A DNA stretch of 64,000 nt from Propionibacteriales bacterium. Lineage in GTDB: Bacteria > Actinomycetota > Actinomycetes > Propionibacteriales > Nocardioidaceae. Where the stretch lies: NCBI GenBank assembly GCA_009377795.1, contig WHTJ01000002.1:1-64000 (forward strand), read 5' to 3'. The notes under the pieces were generated by a model. That model did no database searches and had not been told where the DNA came from. It was given only the letters and a program-made list of their open reading frames with translations. This document shows positions 9,204-17,459 of the stretch, one piece after another. Position 1 is the stretch's first letter. The number at the start of each line of letters is the position of its first letter. A program made the position numbers and the translations under genes.

Positions 9204-10274
9204 CTACACCGTACCGGCGACCAGAGCCGGCTCCTCCTCGTCCCGGCTCAACGGCAGGTCGACCGGCGCGTTGCGCTCGGCCGACAGGTCCGCGGCCAGG
9301 TAGACCTCCATGGCCTGCCGGGCCTCCCGGGGTCTCACGAGTACGTCGCGGTCGAACACCACCGCGTCGAGGAAATACAGCGTCTCCTGCTCCATCGGCC
9401 CGGCGTACACATGACGGACCTGCTCGCCGGGCATCGTGGACAGCGGGAGCGTCATGCCCTCCGACATGGTGTTGAGCACGATGTCGCGGTGACTGTCGTC
9501 GAGCAGCAGCGCACCCTCGGTCCCCACTATCTCCATCCAGGTCGTGGAAAAGTTCGGATACCCGGGTGGCAGGATCCATCCCGCGGCGACGGTCAGGACC
9601 ACGCCGCTGTCCATCGTGACGACGATCGACATGCAGTCCGACGTACCGTACTTCTCCTTCATCACCCGCTCGACGGCCTGCGCGTAGACGCGTACCGGAC
9701 GGGCCGGCTGCAGGCACCACAGCAGGAAGTCGATGTCGTGCGTGGCCTCCATGGCCGCCGGAGACAGCACGATCCGACCGCCGATCTTGTCGCCGAGCCT
9801 GCGGGTGATGTGCCGGCTGATCAGCGCACTCACGGGTTCGCCGAGCGTGCCGTCCTCGATGCTTCGCTTCACCATCGCCTGCTTGGTGTTGAACCGCTGC
9901 GAGTACCCGACGGTGAACTTCACGCCTTGCCGCTCGGCGAGCTCGATGAGCTCGTCGCCCTCCTCGAGGGTGAGCGCGAGCGGCTTCTCGAGCAGCACGT
10001 GCTTGCCGGCCTCGAGGGCCGCCTTGGCCATCGGGTAGTGCGTCGTCTCCGGGGTGGCGGAGATCATCAGCGCGTCGATGCGGTCGTCGGCCACCAGGTC
10101 GTGGTAGTCCGTCGTCGCGGTGACGGCGCCGGTCTGCTCGGCGAGCTCCTTCAGGCGTATGCGGTCGATCTCCGCCAGATGTACGCCGGCGACCAGGGGG
10201 CTGGACGCCGCCGTCTGCGCGCGGATGCCGCCGCACCAGCCCGTACCGATGATTCCGACGTCGATCTTCTCCAT
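9204..10274 (-). CDS. Gfo/Idh/MocA family NAD(P)-dependent oxidoreductase
   Basis: A protein of 356 residues with an N-terminal Rossmann fold (VGIIGTGWCGG near residue 5) and the family motif LLEKPLA (about 95), whose lysine contacts substrate. The C-terminal alpha/beta domain has the usual length. The start has AAGGAG six bases upstream. Family members oxidise or epimerise sugars, inositols and related polyols. It is the middle gene of a three-gene leftward unit with a second Gfo/Idh/MocA gene and the molybdopterin large subunit. It is one of five such genes in the window. Confidence 0.88.
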   Translation of the reverse strand: MEKIDVGIIGTGWCGGIRAQTAASSPLVAGVHLAEIDRIRLKELAEQTGAVTATTDYHDLVADDRIDALMISATPETTHYPMAKAALEAGKHVLLEKPLALTLEEGDELIELAERQGVKFTVGYSQRFNTKQAMVKRSIEDGTLGEPVSALISRHITRRLGDKIGGRIVLSPAAMEATHDIDFLLWCLQPARPVRVYAQAVERVMKEKYGTSDCMSIVVTMDSGVVLTVAAGWILPPGYPNFSTTWMEIVGTEGALLLDDSHRDIVLNTMSEGMTLPLSTMPGEQVRHVYAGPMEQETLYFLDAVVFDRDVLVRPREARQAMEVYLAADLSAERNAPVDLPLSRDEEEPALVAGTV

Positions 10275-10332
10275 GCGAATCTCCTTCGTGCCTTGCCAAA
10301 CCGGTCTGTGTCGTTCTATGGCGGCCAGTCGT

Positions 10333-11448
10333 TCACAGCAGCGGCGGAACCGTGACCGGCTCCACTTTCACCGGCTGCCTGGATGCCGATGCATTCTCCA
10401 TCGCCAGCGCCACCTCCAGGGCGAGGCGTGCCTCCTCCGGTGTCGTGAGCTGCAACTCCGAGCCGGTCGACAGATGGTCGAGCCAGGCCCGGGTCTCGTC
10501 CGCGATCGGCCCGAACATTCGCCCCAGTGCCCAGTCTCCCGACGAGGTCGTGCCGAGGTAGGCCATCTTGGCATTGCGGTCCGGGACGTACGGATGGTCG
10601 ACGCCGCGGTCGGTGAAGAGGACGTTCTGCCGGTTGTCCTCGTCCAGCAGCAGCGTCCCCTCCGTACCCACGACCTCGACCCGGATCCCCTGACCCATGG
10701 TCGGGAACTCGGCCGGCAGCGCGTAGCAGATGGTGAACGACACCACGGCCCCGTCGGCGTACCGGACCACCGCACCGGTGAGGTCGTCCGGGCCGTCCGG
10801 GCCCACCCGGTCGCGGAGCACGGTCCCGTGCCCGGCGGCGTACACCTCGACCGGCGGGTTGCCGTTCATGTACCAGCCCAGCACGTCCAGCCAGTACGTG
10901 AGCACGTCGACGATCGGGCTGACATCGGCGCGTTCGAGGATCGCGAACGCCTGCGCCCGCGAGTTGAACACCCGGACCGCTCCCCCGATCGGCGTGCCCA
11001 GCTTGCCCTCGTCGATGTACCGCTTGCCGAGGAACACCTTGCGCCGATAGCGCTGACTGTAGCCGATCCGCAGCAGGGCCCCCTGCTCGTACGCCGCGGC
11101 GATCATCGCGTCGGCGTCCTCCCGCGTCGTGGCGAGCGGCTTCTCCACCAGCACCGACCGCCCGGCGCGGAGGGCGGCGATCGCCGGACGCGCGTGATCC
11201 GGCTCGGGCGTCGACACGATCACGGTGTCGACCCGCTCGTCGTGCACGATCTCTTCCCAGGAACCCGTCGCGACCTGGGCGTCCACGCTCCCGGCGAGCG
11301 CCCGCGCCCTCGTCTCGTCGATGTCCGCGACCGCGAGGTGCTCCACGGCGGGATGCTCAGACGCCAGCCGGGCTCGGTGTGTCCCCATCCGCCCGGAACC
11401 GACGATCGCCACCCCGAGCCGCCTCCGCTCGTACGGGGCCTCACCCAT
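10333..11448 (-). CDS. Gfo/Idh/MocA family NAD(P)-dependent oxidoreductase
   Basis: A protein of 371 residues. It has the Rossmann signature VAIVGSGRMG near residue 10 and VEKPLATT near 100. The ATG start has AGGAGGAG upstream and is preferred to a GTG nine codons earlier. It is the first gene of the leftward unit; 58 bases separate it from the next Gfo/Idh/MocA gene. The region upstream holds an operator-like site facing the GntR/FCD gene. The substrate is unknown. Confidence 0.86.
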   Translation of the reverse strand: MGEAPYERRRLGVAIVGSGRMGTHRARLASEHPAVEHLAVADIDETRARALAGSVDAQVATGSWEEIVHDERVDTVIVSTPEPDHARPAIAALRAGRSVLVEKPLATTREDADAMIAAAYEQGALLRIGYSQRYRRKVFLGKRYIDEGKLGTPIGGAVRVFNSRAQAFAILERADVSPIVDVLTYWLDVLGWYMNGNPPVEVYAAGHGTVLRDRVGPDGPDDLTGAVVRYADGAVVSFTICYALPAEFPTMGQGIRVEVVGTEGTLLLDEDNRQNVLFTDRGVDHPYVPDRNAKMAYLGTTSSGDWALGRMFGPIADETRAWLDHLSTGSELQLTTPEEARLALEVALAMENASASRQPVKVEPVTVPPLL

Positions 11449-11518
11449 CGAGGGCTCCTCCTGCCGGGTCGTCACCGTGGCCGGCCCGGACGCGGAAAAC
11501 CCCGCGCCGGACTAAAAT

Positions 11519-11534
11519 GTATCCTACAATATGT
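11519..11534. promoter_or_regulatory. Putative GntR/FCD operator (variant copy)
   Basis: Read on the minus strand the site is ACATATTGTAGGATAC, a weaker match to RCATC-N6-GATGY that contains a possible -10 box TAGGAT for the leftward Gfo/Idh/MocA gene. It lies about 90 bases upstream of the GntR/FCD gene, so it could also mediate autoregulation. Confidence 0.45.
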
Positions 11535-11611
11535 AGACGAGCCCGACGGACCTCCGGACACGCCGTGCGGAACGTCACGCCGATGTAGCTGGGTTGTCAT
11601 GATCGGGGAGA

Positions 11612-11617
11612 TATAGT
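11612..11617 (+). promoter_or_regulatory. Probable -10 box of a leaderless GntR/FCD transcript
   Basis: TATAGT ends five bases before the ATG of the regulator gene, which places the transcription start at or next to the start codon. No well-spaced Shine-Dalgarno site is present; the GGGGAG at 11605-11610 is twelve bases away. No clear -35 box is visible. Leaderless mRNAs are common in actinobacteria. Confidence 0.4.
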
Positions 11618-11622
11618 GGCTT

Positions 11623-12327
11623 ATGGAAGCTATCAAGTTGGGTCGCAAACGTTCTGAGGAGCAGCGGGTCGTGAGTCTGGCTATCGGCGAAGACGAACGC
11701 CGTACGGCGCATCAACTCGTGCGCGACACGTTGCGGCAGGCGATCCTGACCGGGCAGATCTCTGGCGGCGAGCGCCTCGTCCAGGCCGAGCTCGCCCAGC
11801 AGATGCGGGTCAGCACGACGCCGGTACGCGAGGCCCTCCGAGACCTCGCGGCCGAGGGCCTGATCCGGCTGGACGCGCACCGCGGCGCCATCGTGCACAG
11901 CCCGAGCCAGTCCGAGCTCGAGGAGATCTACCGGCTGCGCCAGCTGCTCGAGCCGGAGATCATGGAGCGCGCGATCGCGCACATCACCGACGAGCAGCTG
12001 GAGGAGGCCACGCGCATCCTCCAACGCGCGGACCAGGAAGAGGACCCGACCACCTGGATCGACCTCAACCGGCAGTTCCACCGGCTCTTCACCCGGGCGA
12101 CGCACTCCACCCGGCTGGCGGCGATCGTCGAGTCCCTCCAAGACAGCGCCACGCTGTACATCCTGGTCGCGCTCACCCGCGGCACCCGCAGCACCGACGA
12201 GGCCAACGCGCAGCACTGGCAGCTCCTCGAGGCGGTGCGCGCCCGCGACGTGCAGGCCGCCCGCAAAGTGATGCTCGCGCACATCCACCAGACCGTGGAC
12301 GCGCAGCCCGACCTCCCGGAACGTTGA
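11623..12327 (+). CDS. GntR-family transcriptional regulator, FadR subfamily (FCD domain)
   Basis: A regulator of 234 residues. The winged helix (about 28-95) has the GntR pattern with VSTTPVREALRDLAAEGLI as the recognition region. The all-helical FCD ligand domain (about 105-225) has metal-site candidates Asp and His in DLNRQFH and further histidines in NAQHW and AHIHQT. FCD regulators usually bind an organic acid and are often displaced from DNA by it. It is the only transcription factor recognised in the window. It is flanked by two copies of the recurring operator, including the perfect one immediately downstream, so it is the likely regulator of the catabolic units. Confidence 0.93.
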   Translation: MEAIKLGRKRSEEQRVVSLAIGEDERRTAHQLVRDTLRQAILTGQISGGERLVQAELAQQMRVSTTPVREALRDLAAEGLIRLDAHRGAIVHSPSQSELEEIYRLRQLLEPEIMERAIAHITDEQLEEATRILQRADQEEDPTTWIDLNRQFHRLFTRATHSTRLAAIVESLQDSATLYILVALTRGTRSTDEANAQHWQLLEAVRARDVQAARKVMLAHIHQTVDAQPDLPER

Positions 12328-12354
12328 CAATAGCCACTCTGCATCATGTAGGAT
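12324..12354 (+). promoter_or_regulatory. Probable promoter TTGACA-N19-TAGGAT for the D-2-hydroxyacid dehydrogenase unit
   Basis: A consensus -35 box TTGACA (12324-12329) overlaps the stop codon of the GntR/FCD gene. TAGGAT (12349-12354) fits a -10 box with a 19-base spacer, which is slightly long. The -10 lies inside the perfect inverted repeat, so bound regulator would block RNA polymerase. Confidence 0.5.
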
Positions 12355-12363
12355 GCAGAGTGG
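12334..12363. promoter_or_regulatory. Perfect 12-bp inverted repeat, best operator copy
   Basis: The arms CCACTCTGCATC (12334-12345) and GATGCAGAGTGG (12352-12363) are exactly complementary around ATGTAG. The core GCATC-ATGTAG-GATGC is the best match to the site found at other promoters here. No T-run follows, so a terminator function is less likely than an operator. Confidence 0.7.
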
Positions 12364-12390
12364 TGCGGCAGTCGGCACCGGGAAAGGTGA

Positions 12391-13344
12391 GTGCGAGTGG
12401 CGCGTTACCGGATCGTGGTGACCGATCAGGTGTTCCCCTCGGTGGAGACCGAACGCCGCCTGCTCGCCGAAATCGACGCCGAGCTCGAGGTTGCCTCCGG
12501 CGACCGGGATGAGGTCCTGGCCAAGGCCGAGGACGCCGACGCCCTGCTGAACACCTACTTCCCCGTCGACGCCGACGCGATGAGCCGGCTGCACAAGTGC
12601 CGGATCATCGCGCGCTACGGAATCGGCGTCGACAACATCGACCTCGACGCCGCGCGCGGTCGCGACATTGTCGTCACCAACGTCCCCGACTACTGCGTCG
12701 AGGAGGTCGCGGCGCACGCCGTGGCGATGACCCTGTCCCTGCTTCGCCGCATCCCCGAGGGCCAGGCCGTCCTCGACCGGGGCGGGTGGGGTATCGCCGA
12801 CCTCCGTCCGATCAAGCGGCTGTCGGAGACCGTGGTGGGTGTCGTCGGCCTCGGACGCATCGGGCGGGACGTCGCCAAGCTGCTCGGCGGGTTCGGTGCC
12901 CGGGTGGTCGGCCACGATCCGTTCGTCACCGAGCTGCCGGGTGTGGAGAAGGTCGACGAGATCGACGAGCTGCTGGGCATGTCCGACGCGGTCACGCTGC
13001 ATTGCCCGTTGCTGCCCGAGACCAGGGGGCTGATGAACGCCGAGCGGCTGGCTCGCATGCCGTCGCACGCCGTACTCGTCAACACCTCGCGCGGACCGCT
13101 GGTCGTACTCGACGACCTGCTCGACGCGCTCCGCCAGGGCGTCATCCGTGGCGCGGCCCTCGACGTGTTCGACCTTGAGCCGGTGGATGCCACCCGGCTC
13201 AAGGACGTACCGGGTCTGCTGGCGACCCCGCACATGGCCTTCTACTCCGAAGCTGCGCTCAACGAGTCGCAGAACAAGGCGACTCAGCAGATCATCAAGG
13301 TGCTTCATGGACAGCCGGCCGACTACCAGGTCAACGCCGGCTGA
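12391..13344 (+). CDS. D-2-hydroxyacid dehydrogenase (NAD-dependent)
   Basis: A protein of 317 residues. The NAD-binding GLGRIG lies near 153 and the family segments NTSRGPLV and DVFDLEP follow. The catalytic histidine is in PHMAFYSE near 281. It should interconvert a 2-keto acid and a D-2-hydroxy acid. The GTG at 12391 has GGAAAGG upstream; a second GTG two codons later is equally possible. It is followed after 97 bases by an amidohydrolase gene. In the same frame, 21 sense codons follow its TGA before the next stop, ending in SEQIIRDIGLYHD, which may be a decayed C-terminus. Confidence 0.88.
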   Translation: MRVARYRIVVTDQVFPSVETERRLLAEIDAELEVASGDRDEVLAKAEDADALLNTYFPVDADAMSRLHKCRIIARYGIGVDNIDLDAARGRDIVVTNVPDYCVEEVAAHAVAMTLSLLRRIPEGQAVLDRGGWGIADLRPIKRLSETVVGVVGLGRIGRDVAKLLGGFGARVVGHDPFVTELPGVEKVDEIDELLGMSDAVTLHCPLLPETRGLMNAERLARMPSHAVLVNTSRGPLVVLDDLLDALRQGVIRGAALDVFDLEPVDATRLKDVPGLLATPHMAFYSEAALNESQNKATQQIIKVLHGQPADYQVNAG

Positions 13345-13355
13345 GCTCGACACCG

Positions 13356-13371
13356 CGAGCCGGACGGCTCG
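13356..13371. other. Short GC-rich inverted repeat
   Basis: CGAGCCG and CGGCTCG pair perfectly around GA just after the D-2-hydroxyacid dehydrogenase gene. No T-run follows. It could weakly pause transcription before the amidohydrolase gene or be chance in GC-rich DNA. Confidence 0.25.
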
Positions 13372-13441
13372 GAGCAGATCATCCGGGACATCGGCCTCTA
13401 CCACGACTGATCGCAGCTCCTGACGAACGATTGGAGAGGGT

Positions 13442-14518
13442 ATGTCCCAGCCTGCTTCCGGTACGTCCTCGGACCGGGTCGTCGCCATCGACGTACACGC
13501 CCACGTCATCCCGCCGTGCGTACCCGCGCCGGACTCACCGTGGGGCTGGCAGGGCAACCCGGTCACCAGGCACGCCGACGGCCAGCTGGAGATCACCACG
13601 AACGTCGGCCGGATGCCGATCGGATGGACCGAGGAGTCCGAGGACGTCGACCTGCGGCTGCGGCACATGGACAAGGCCGGGGTGGACATGCAGGTCATCT
13701 CCCTGATGCCGACGCTGTGGATGTACGGCGTCGACGGTCACGACTCGGAGGCCGCCGCACGACAGTCCAACGACGACCTGATCCGCGTCGCGGAGGAGCA
13801 TCCGTCGAGGTTCCGGGTCTTCGCCCATCTCCCGCTGGACCGCCCGGAGGCGGCCATCGCCGAGCTCGAACGGGTCATGTCGCACGATCTGGTGGTCGGT
13901 GCGGCCGTCGGAACGAACGTGGCCGGCAAGAACTGGGACGAGCCCGAACTCCAGCCGGTGCTGGACACCGCCGACCGGTTGGGGGCGCTGCTGTTCTTCC
14001 ACCCGATGGCGGTCCGCTTCCAGCCGCACATGCGCCGGTATCACCTGCGCAACCTCATCGGCAATCCCGCGGAGACCACGCTCGCGATCGCCGATCTGGT
14101 GTTCGGCGGGGCGCTCGACCGGCTACCGGGCCTGCGGATGGTGTTCGCGCACGGAGGCGGGTACGCGTGCTTCGCGGCCGGCCGCTTCGACCACGGGCAC
14201 CGGGTGCGTACCGAGGCGCGCGAGCACATCCAGATCCTCCCCTCGGAGGCCCTGACCCGGTTGTACTTCGACAACCTCCTGCACAGCGATCACGCGACCC
14301 GTTTCCTGGTCGACACCGTGGGGTCGAGCCGGGTCGTGCTGGGCACCGACTACCCGGCGGACATGGGGCCCACCGACCCGGTGTACCCGCTCCTGAACTC
14401 GCCGGTCTTCGACGAGACCGAGAAGCGGGCGATCCTCGGCGAGAACCTCCTCGGGCTTCTCGGCCTCGACCGCGCCGACGTCGGCGCGGTCGCGCGTACC
14501 GCGGAGAGCGGCGGCTAG
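13442..14518 (+). CDS. Amidohydrolase-2 family metal-dependent hydrolase/decarboxylase
   Basis: A TIM-barrel protein of 358 residues related to ACMSD and gamma-resorcylate decarboxylase. The metal motif is DVHAHVIPP (about 17-25), a later His lies in FAHGGGY (near 238), and the conserved Asp is in GTDYPADMG near 303. Members decarboxylate or hydrate oxygenated aromatic or ring-opened acids. GGAGAGGG lies just upstream of the ATG. A homologue lies on the opposite strand, convergent, only a few bases downstream. The two share FAHGGG, LRRLYFD/LTRLYFD-type and GTDYPADMG segments, so they look like an old duplication. Confidence 0.88.
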   Translation: MSQPASGTSSDRVVAIDVHAHVIPPCVPAPDSPWGWQGNPVTRHADGQLEITTNVGRMPIGWTEESEDVDLRLRHMDKAGVDMQVISLMPTLWMYGVDGHDSEAAARQSNDDLIRVAEEHPSRFRVFAHLPLDRPEAAIAELERVMSHDLVVGAAVGTNVAGKNWDEPELQPVLDTADRLGALLFFHPMAVRFQPHMRRYHLRNLIGNPAETTLAIADLVFGGALDRLPGLRMVFAHGGGYACFAAGRFDHGHRVRTEAREHIQILPSEALTRLYFDNLLHSDHATRFLVDTVGSSRVVLGTDYPADMGPTDPVYPLLNSPVFDETEKRAILGENLLGLLGLDRADVGAVARTAESGG

Positions 14519-14523
14519 GGCCC

Positions 14524-15543
14524 TCAACTCGCGGGACGCAGCGTGTCGCGGCGGAGCAGCCTGGCGACGTTGTCCCGCAGTACGCCGTTCTTCTCCTGCT
14601 CGGACAGGCCCTCGCACGACGAGATCCAGTCGACCGGTCGCTCCTGGCCCATGTCGGCCGGATAGTCGGTGCCCAGCACGACCTGGTCCGCGCCCACCGT
14701 GTCGATGACGTACCGCAGGGCTCCCGCGCTGTGCGTCAAGGAGTCGAAATAGAGCCGCCTGAGGTACTCGGACGGCAGCAGCTCCGGATACTCGCGAGCC
14801 TCGGGCCGGACGGCGTACCCATGGTCGAACCGGCCGACGTCGGCGCACGCGAACCCGCCACCGTGGGCGAAGACCAGCTTGATGTCGGGAACCTCGTCGA
14901 GCACGCCGCCGAAGATCAGTGAGCCGATGGCGACCGTGGTCTCGAACGGGTTCCCGATGAAGTTGCGCATGTGGTAGCGCGGCAGTGCCGCCTCGACCCG
15001 GGACCCGGCGGGATGGACGAACAGCATCGCGCCGAGCTCCTCCGCGGCACGCAGGACCGGCAGAAGGGTCGGCGAGTCCCAGTTCTCCCCGTTGACGTGC
15101 GTACCCACCGCGGCCCCGACAAGTCCGAGCTCGTTGACCGCCCGGTCGAGCTCGTCGACGGAGGCGGACACGTCCTGCAGCGGCAGGGTCGCGAGGCCGC
15201 GGTAGCGCTCCGGCCAGCTGGTCGTCCAGTCCCGCAGCTCGTCGTTGACCTCGTGCGCGGCCGGGATCGCCTCCTCGGCGTCGAGGTAGTAACGAAACAG
15301 CGGCGGCGTCACGGACACGACCTGGACGTCGACCCCGGCGTCCGTGAACGTCGCCAGCCGGTCCTCCGGCCCGTTCCAGTACTCCGCGCTCCCGAGCCCG
15401 ACCCGGTAGTCGCCGGTCACCAGCACCGGAGTCCCCCGCGCGCTCCGCTCCACTCGCGTGCCGTGCCACGGCTGCCCGGTGGTGGCGGCGTGGATCGCGC
15501 CCAACGGCAGGAAATGCGCATGCACATCGACGACGGGGTCCAC
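14524..15543 (-). CDS. Amidohydrolase-2 family metal-dependent hydrolase/decarboxylase
   Basis: A protein of 339 residues if started at the GTG preceded by AGGAGG; an ATG 18 codons upstream at 15597 lacks a ribosome site. The product begins with DPVVDVHAHFLP, which aligns with the N-terminus of its neighbour and supports this start. The FAHGGGF and GTDYPADMG segments are present. It is convergent with the amidohydrolase at 13442-14518 and diverges from the Tct operon across a gap with an operator-like site. The substrate is unknown; decarboxylation or C-C hydrolysis is likely from family. Confidence 0.87.
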   Translation of the reverse strand: MDPVVDVHAHFLPLGAIHAATTGQPWHGTRVERSARGTPVLVTGDYRVGLGSAEYWNGPEDRLATFTDAGVDVQVVSVTPPLFRYYLDAEEAIPAAHEVNDELRDWTTSWPERYRGLATLPLQDVSASVDELDRAVNELGLVGAAVGTHVNGENWDSPTLLPVLRAAEELGAMLFVHPAGSRVEAALPRYHMRNFIGNPFETTVAIGSLIFGGVLDEVPDIKLVFAHGGGFACADVGRFDHGYAVRPEAREYPELLPSEYLRRLYFDSLTHSAGALRYVIDTVGADQVVLGTDYPADMGQERPVDWISSCEGLSEQEKNGVLRDNVARLLRRDTLRPAS

Positions 15544-15620
15544 ACGTCCTCCTCTGCGATCCGATCCCCCGGATCGGCCCGGTCTTGTGACGGCCATCAC
15601 CGGCCGCTATGATGATCCAC

Positions 15621-15642
15621 TGTATATGAAACATCATATGCA
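15621..15642. promoter_or_regulatory. Putative GntR/FCD operator between amidohydrolase and Tct operon
   Basis: ATATGA-AACA-TCATAT is an exact inverted repeat, and nearly complementary bases extend it outwards (TGT against GCA). It contains ACATCATATGC, a half-match to the shared RCATC-ATRTA core. It lies in the divergent gap and could serve both directions. Confidence 0.45.
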
Positions 15643-15675
15643 ACCTGCAGCGGAGAACACAGAGGCGCCGGTGCG

Positions 15676-16788
15676 ATGAGAACCAGAACAGGACTCCTCG
15701 CGGCAGCGATGACCGCCGCGATCGTCGCCGCGGGCTGCGTGGCGCAAGAGGACGACCCCCCAGCGGAAGACACCTCCGCGGCCGCGGAGGACTGGGAGCC
15801 GGAACTCGTCGACGGCGAACTCCAGCCGCTCCCGGACGGATTCCCCGATGACGACATCACCCTCGTCAATGTCGACGTCGCGGGCTCCAGGGACGGCATC
15901 TACGCCCGGGACCTGCAGCGGATTCTCGAGGACATCTCACCGGTGGACATCACGGTCTCCGACGAACCGGCGACCCAGGGCGGCACCGTCTACGCCATGG
16001 CCGACGTCACGACCCGCCCCGGCGGGACCGAGGGCTACTACCCGATCATCTCGTCGATGCCGGGGACGTCGACCGACTTCCTCATCGAACCCATCGAGGA
16101 CGACCTCGGGCTGACCCTGGAGGACATCACGTTCCTCATCTCCACCGAGGTCCACCCGTACGTCATCGCACAGCGTGCCGACGCACCCTGGGGTCAGAGC
16201 TTCGAGAAGTTCGTCGAGTACGGGCAGGAGAATCCCGGAGACCTGCGGTACATCTCCCACGGCGTCGGCTCCGGTCAGGACCTCGCCATGGAGTGGATGC
16301 TGAGCGAGCTCGGCATCGAGGTCCAGAAGATCCCCGGCGAGGACTCCGTCCAGGAGGTGGCCGCGGTCGCGGCCGGTGAAGGCGACTTCACGATGAACCG
16401 CCCGGACGACATCTCCCCGGTCGAGCAGGACGGCAGGATCGAGTCGATCTTCTTCAGCAGCGAGGAGGTTCCGGAGGCGTGGGCGGACATCCCCGGTGTG
16501 GCGTCGGCGAAGGACTACGAGAAGTTCGGCCTGCCGGACGCCTCCTGGGGCGTCGTGCTCGGGTTCATGCTGCCGGCCGAGGTGCCGGACCTGCACGAGC
16601 GGTGGCTGTACGCCCTGTTCGAGGCCGCGACCGAGACCGAGCAGTACCAGCAGCGCGGCGAGACCGTACCGGCGCTCCAGCTCCAGCTCCTCTCCACGCA
16701 GGAGGCCACCGACGTCGCCCACGACGCGTATGACTTCGCCGGGCCGATCGTCCGCGAGGCCGGTCTGGGCGCAGAAGAGAACGAGTGA
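15676..16788 (+). CDS. tctC: Tripartite tricarboxylate transporter substrate-binding lipoprotein (TctC-like)
   Basis: A protein of 370 residues with a lipoprotein signal peptide (hydrophobic stretch 7-19, lipobox AAGC, Cys21) and an acidic linker. A periplasmic-binding-type domain follows. Position at the head of a TctB-TctA pair identifies it as the receptor of a secondary tripartite carboxylate importer. It is more diverged from standard TctC than the second copy at 31840-32970. It should be anchored outside the membrane and set the ligand range of the system. It is the first gene of a nine-gene operon that continues into CoA metabolism. Confidence 0.8.
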   Translation: MRTRTGLLAAAMTAAIVAAGCVAQEDDPPAEDTSAAAEDWEPELVDGELQPLPDGFPDDDITLVNVDVAGSRDGIYARDLQRILEDISPVDITVSDEPATQGGTVYAMADVTTRPGGTEGYYPIISSMPGTSTDFLIEPIEDDLGLTLEDITFLISTEVHPYVIAQRADAPWGQSFEKFVEYGQENPGDLRYISHGVGSGQDLAMEWMLSELGIEVQKIPGEDSVQEVAAVAAGEGDFTMNRPDDISPVEQDGRIESIFFSSEEVPEAWADIPGVASAKDYEKFGLPDASWGVVLGFMLPAEVPDLHERWLYALFEAATETEQYQQRGETVPALQLQLLSTQEATDVAHDAYDFAGPIVREAGLGAEENE

Positions 16789-17402
16789 ACGCCTTCATGG
16801 CCCACCGGAGCTCCGAGGAGGTGTCGCACCGCTGGGAGCCGACCGATCCCGGCGAACCACCCGTCGAACGGATCGCGATGGTGGACCGTCGCATCGACAT
16901 CGCGCTCGCGGCGGCGCTCGCAGCACTCGGCGTCGCGCTGATCGTGCTCTCCGGCGACATCCGGGCCGGCAGCATCCCCGACCCGATCGGCGCCGGTGGC
17001 ATGCCGCGCGCGCTCGGAGCGTTCATGGTCGTCGCCGGCGTGGTGCTGATCGCACGCCGGCTGGTCTCCTGGCGCCGAAACCCCGGACACCTCGTACCGG
17101 CGGACGGCGGCACGGGCGACGAGCCCGACTACCCCTCCTCGGCCGTCCGTGCGTTCGGCATGCTCGCGGCCGCCTGGGGATGGGCGATGCTGATCCCGCT
17201 GGTCGGCTACCTGACCTCGTCGTTCCTGCTCGCGGTCGTCGGCATCGCGTCCATGAAAGTACGGTCTCCGTGGAAGCTCATCGTGGTACCGGCCCTCTTC
17301 GCGGCCATCACCTGGCTGTTGTTCAACCGGCTGTTCGGCATCCCGTTCCCGGCCGGGCCGATCGAGCAGCTGGGTGAGGAGTACATCCCGAGCCTGGAGT
17401 GA
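16785..17402 (+). CDS. tctB: Tripartite tricarboxylate transporter small membrane subunit (TctB-like)
   Basis: A protein of 205 residues with four hydrophobic segments (about 35-55, 65-85, 118-140 and 150-185), the TctB plan. The GTG start overlaps the stop of the receptor gene (GTGA). The first 30 residues are polar, so translation may begin a few codons later at an internal ATG. The protein is required with TctA for carboxylate uptake driven by proton or sodium gradients. Confidence 0.85.
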   Translation: MNAFMAHRSSEEVSHRWEPTDPGEPPVERIAMVDRRIDIALAAALAALGVALIVLSGDIRAGSIPDPIGAGGMPRALGAFMVVAGVVLIARRLVSWRRNPGHLVPADGGTGDEPDYPSSAVRAFGMLAAAWGWAMLIPLVGYLTSSFLLAVVGIASMKVRSPWKLIVVPALFAAITWLLFNRLFGIPFPAGPIEQLGEEYIPSLE

Positions 17403-17459
17403 TCCCGTTTCCGCACGCCGCCGGGTAGTCCTGACGTAGAAGACAGATGGGGACACTGA

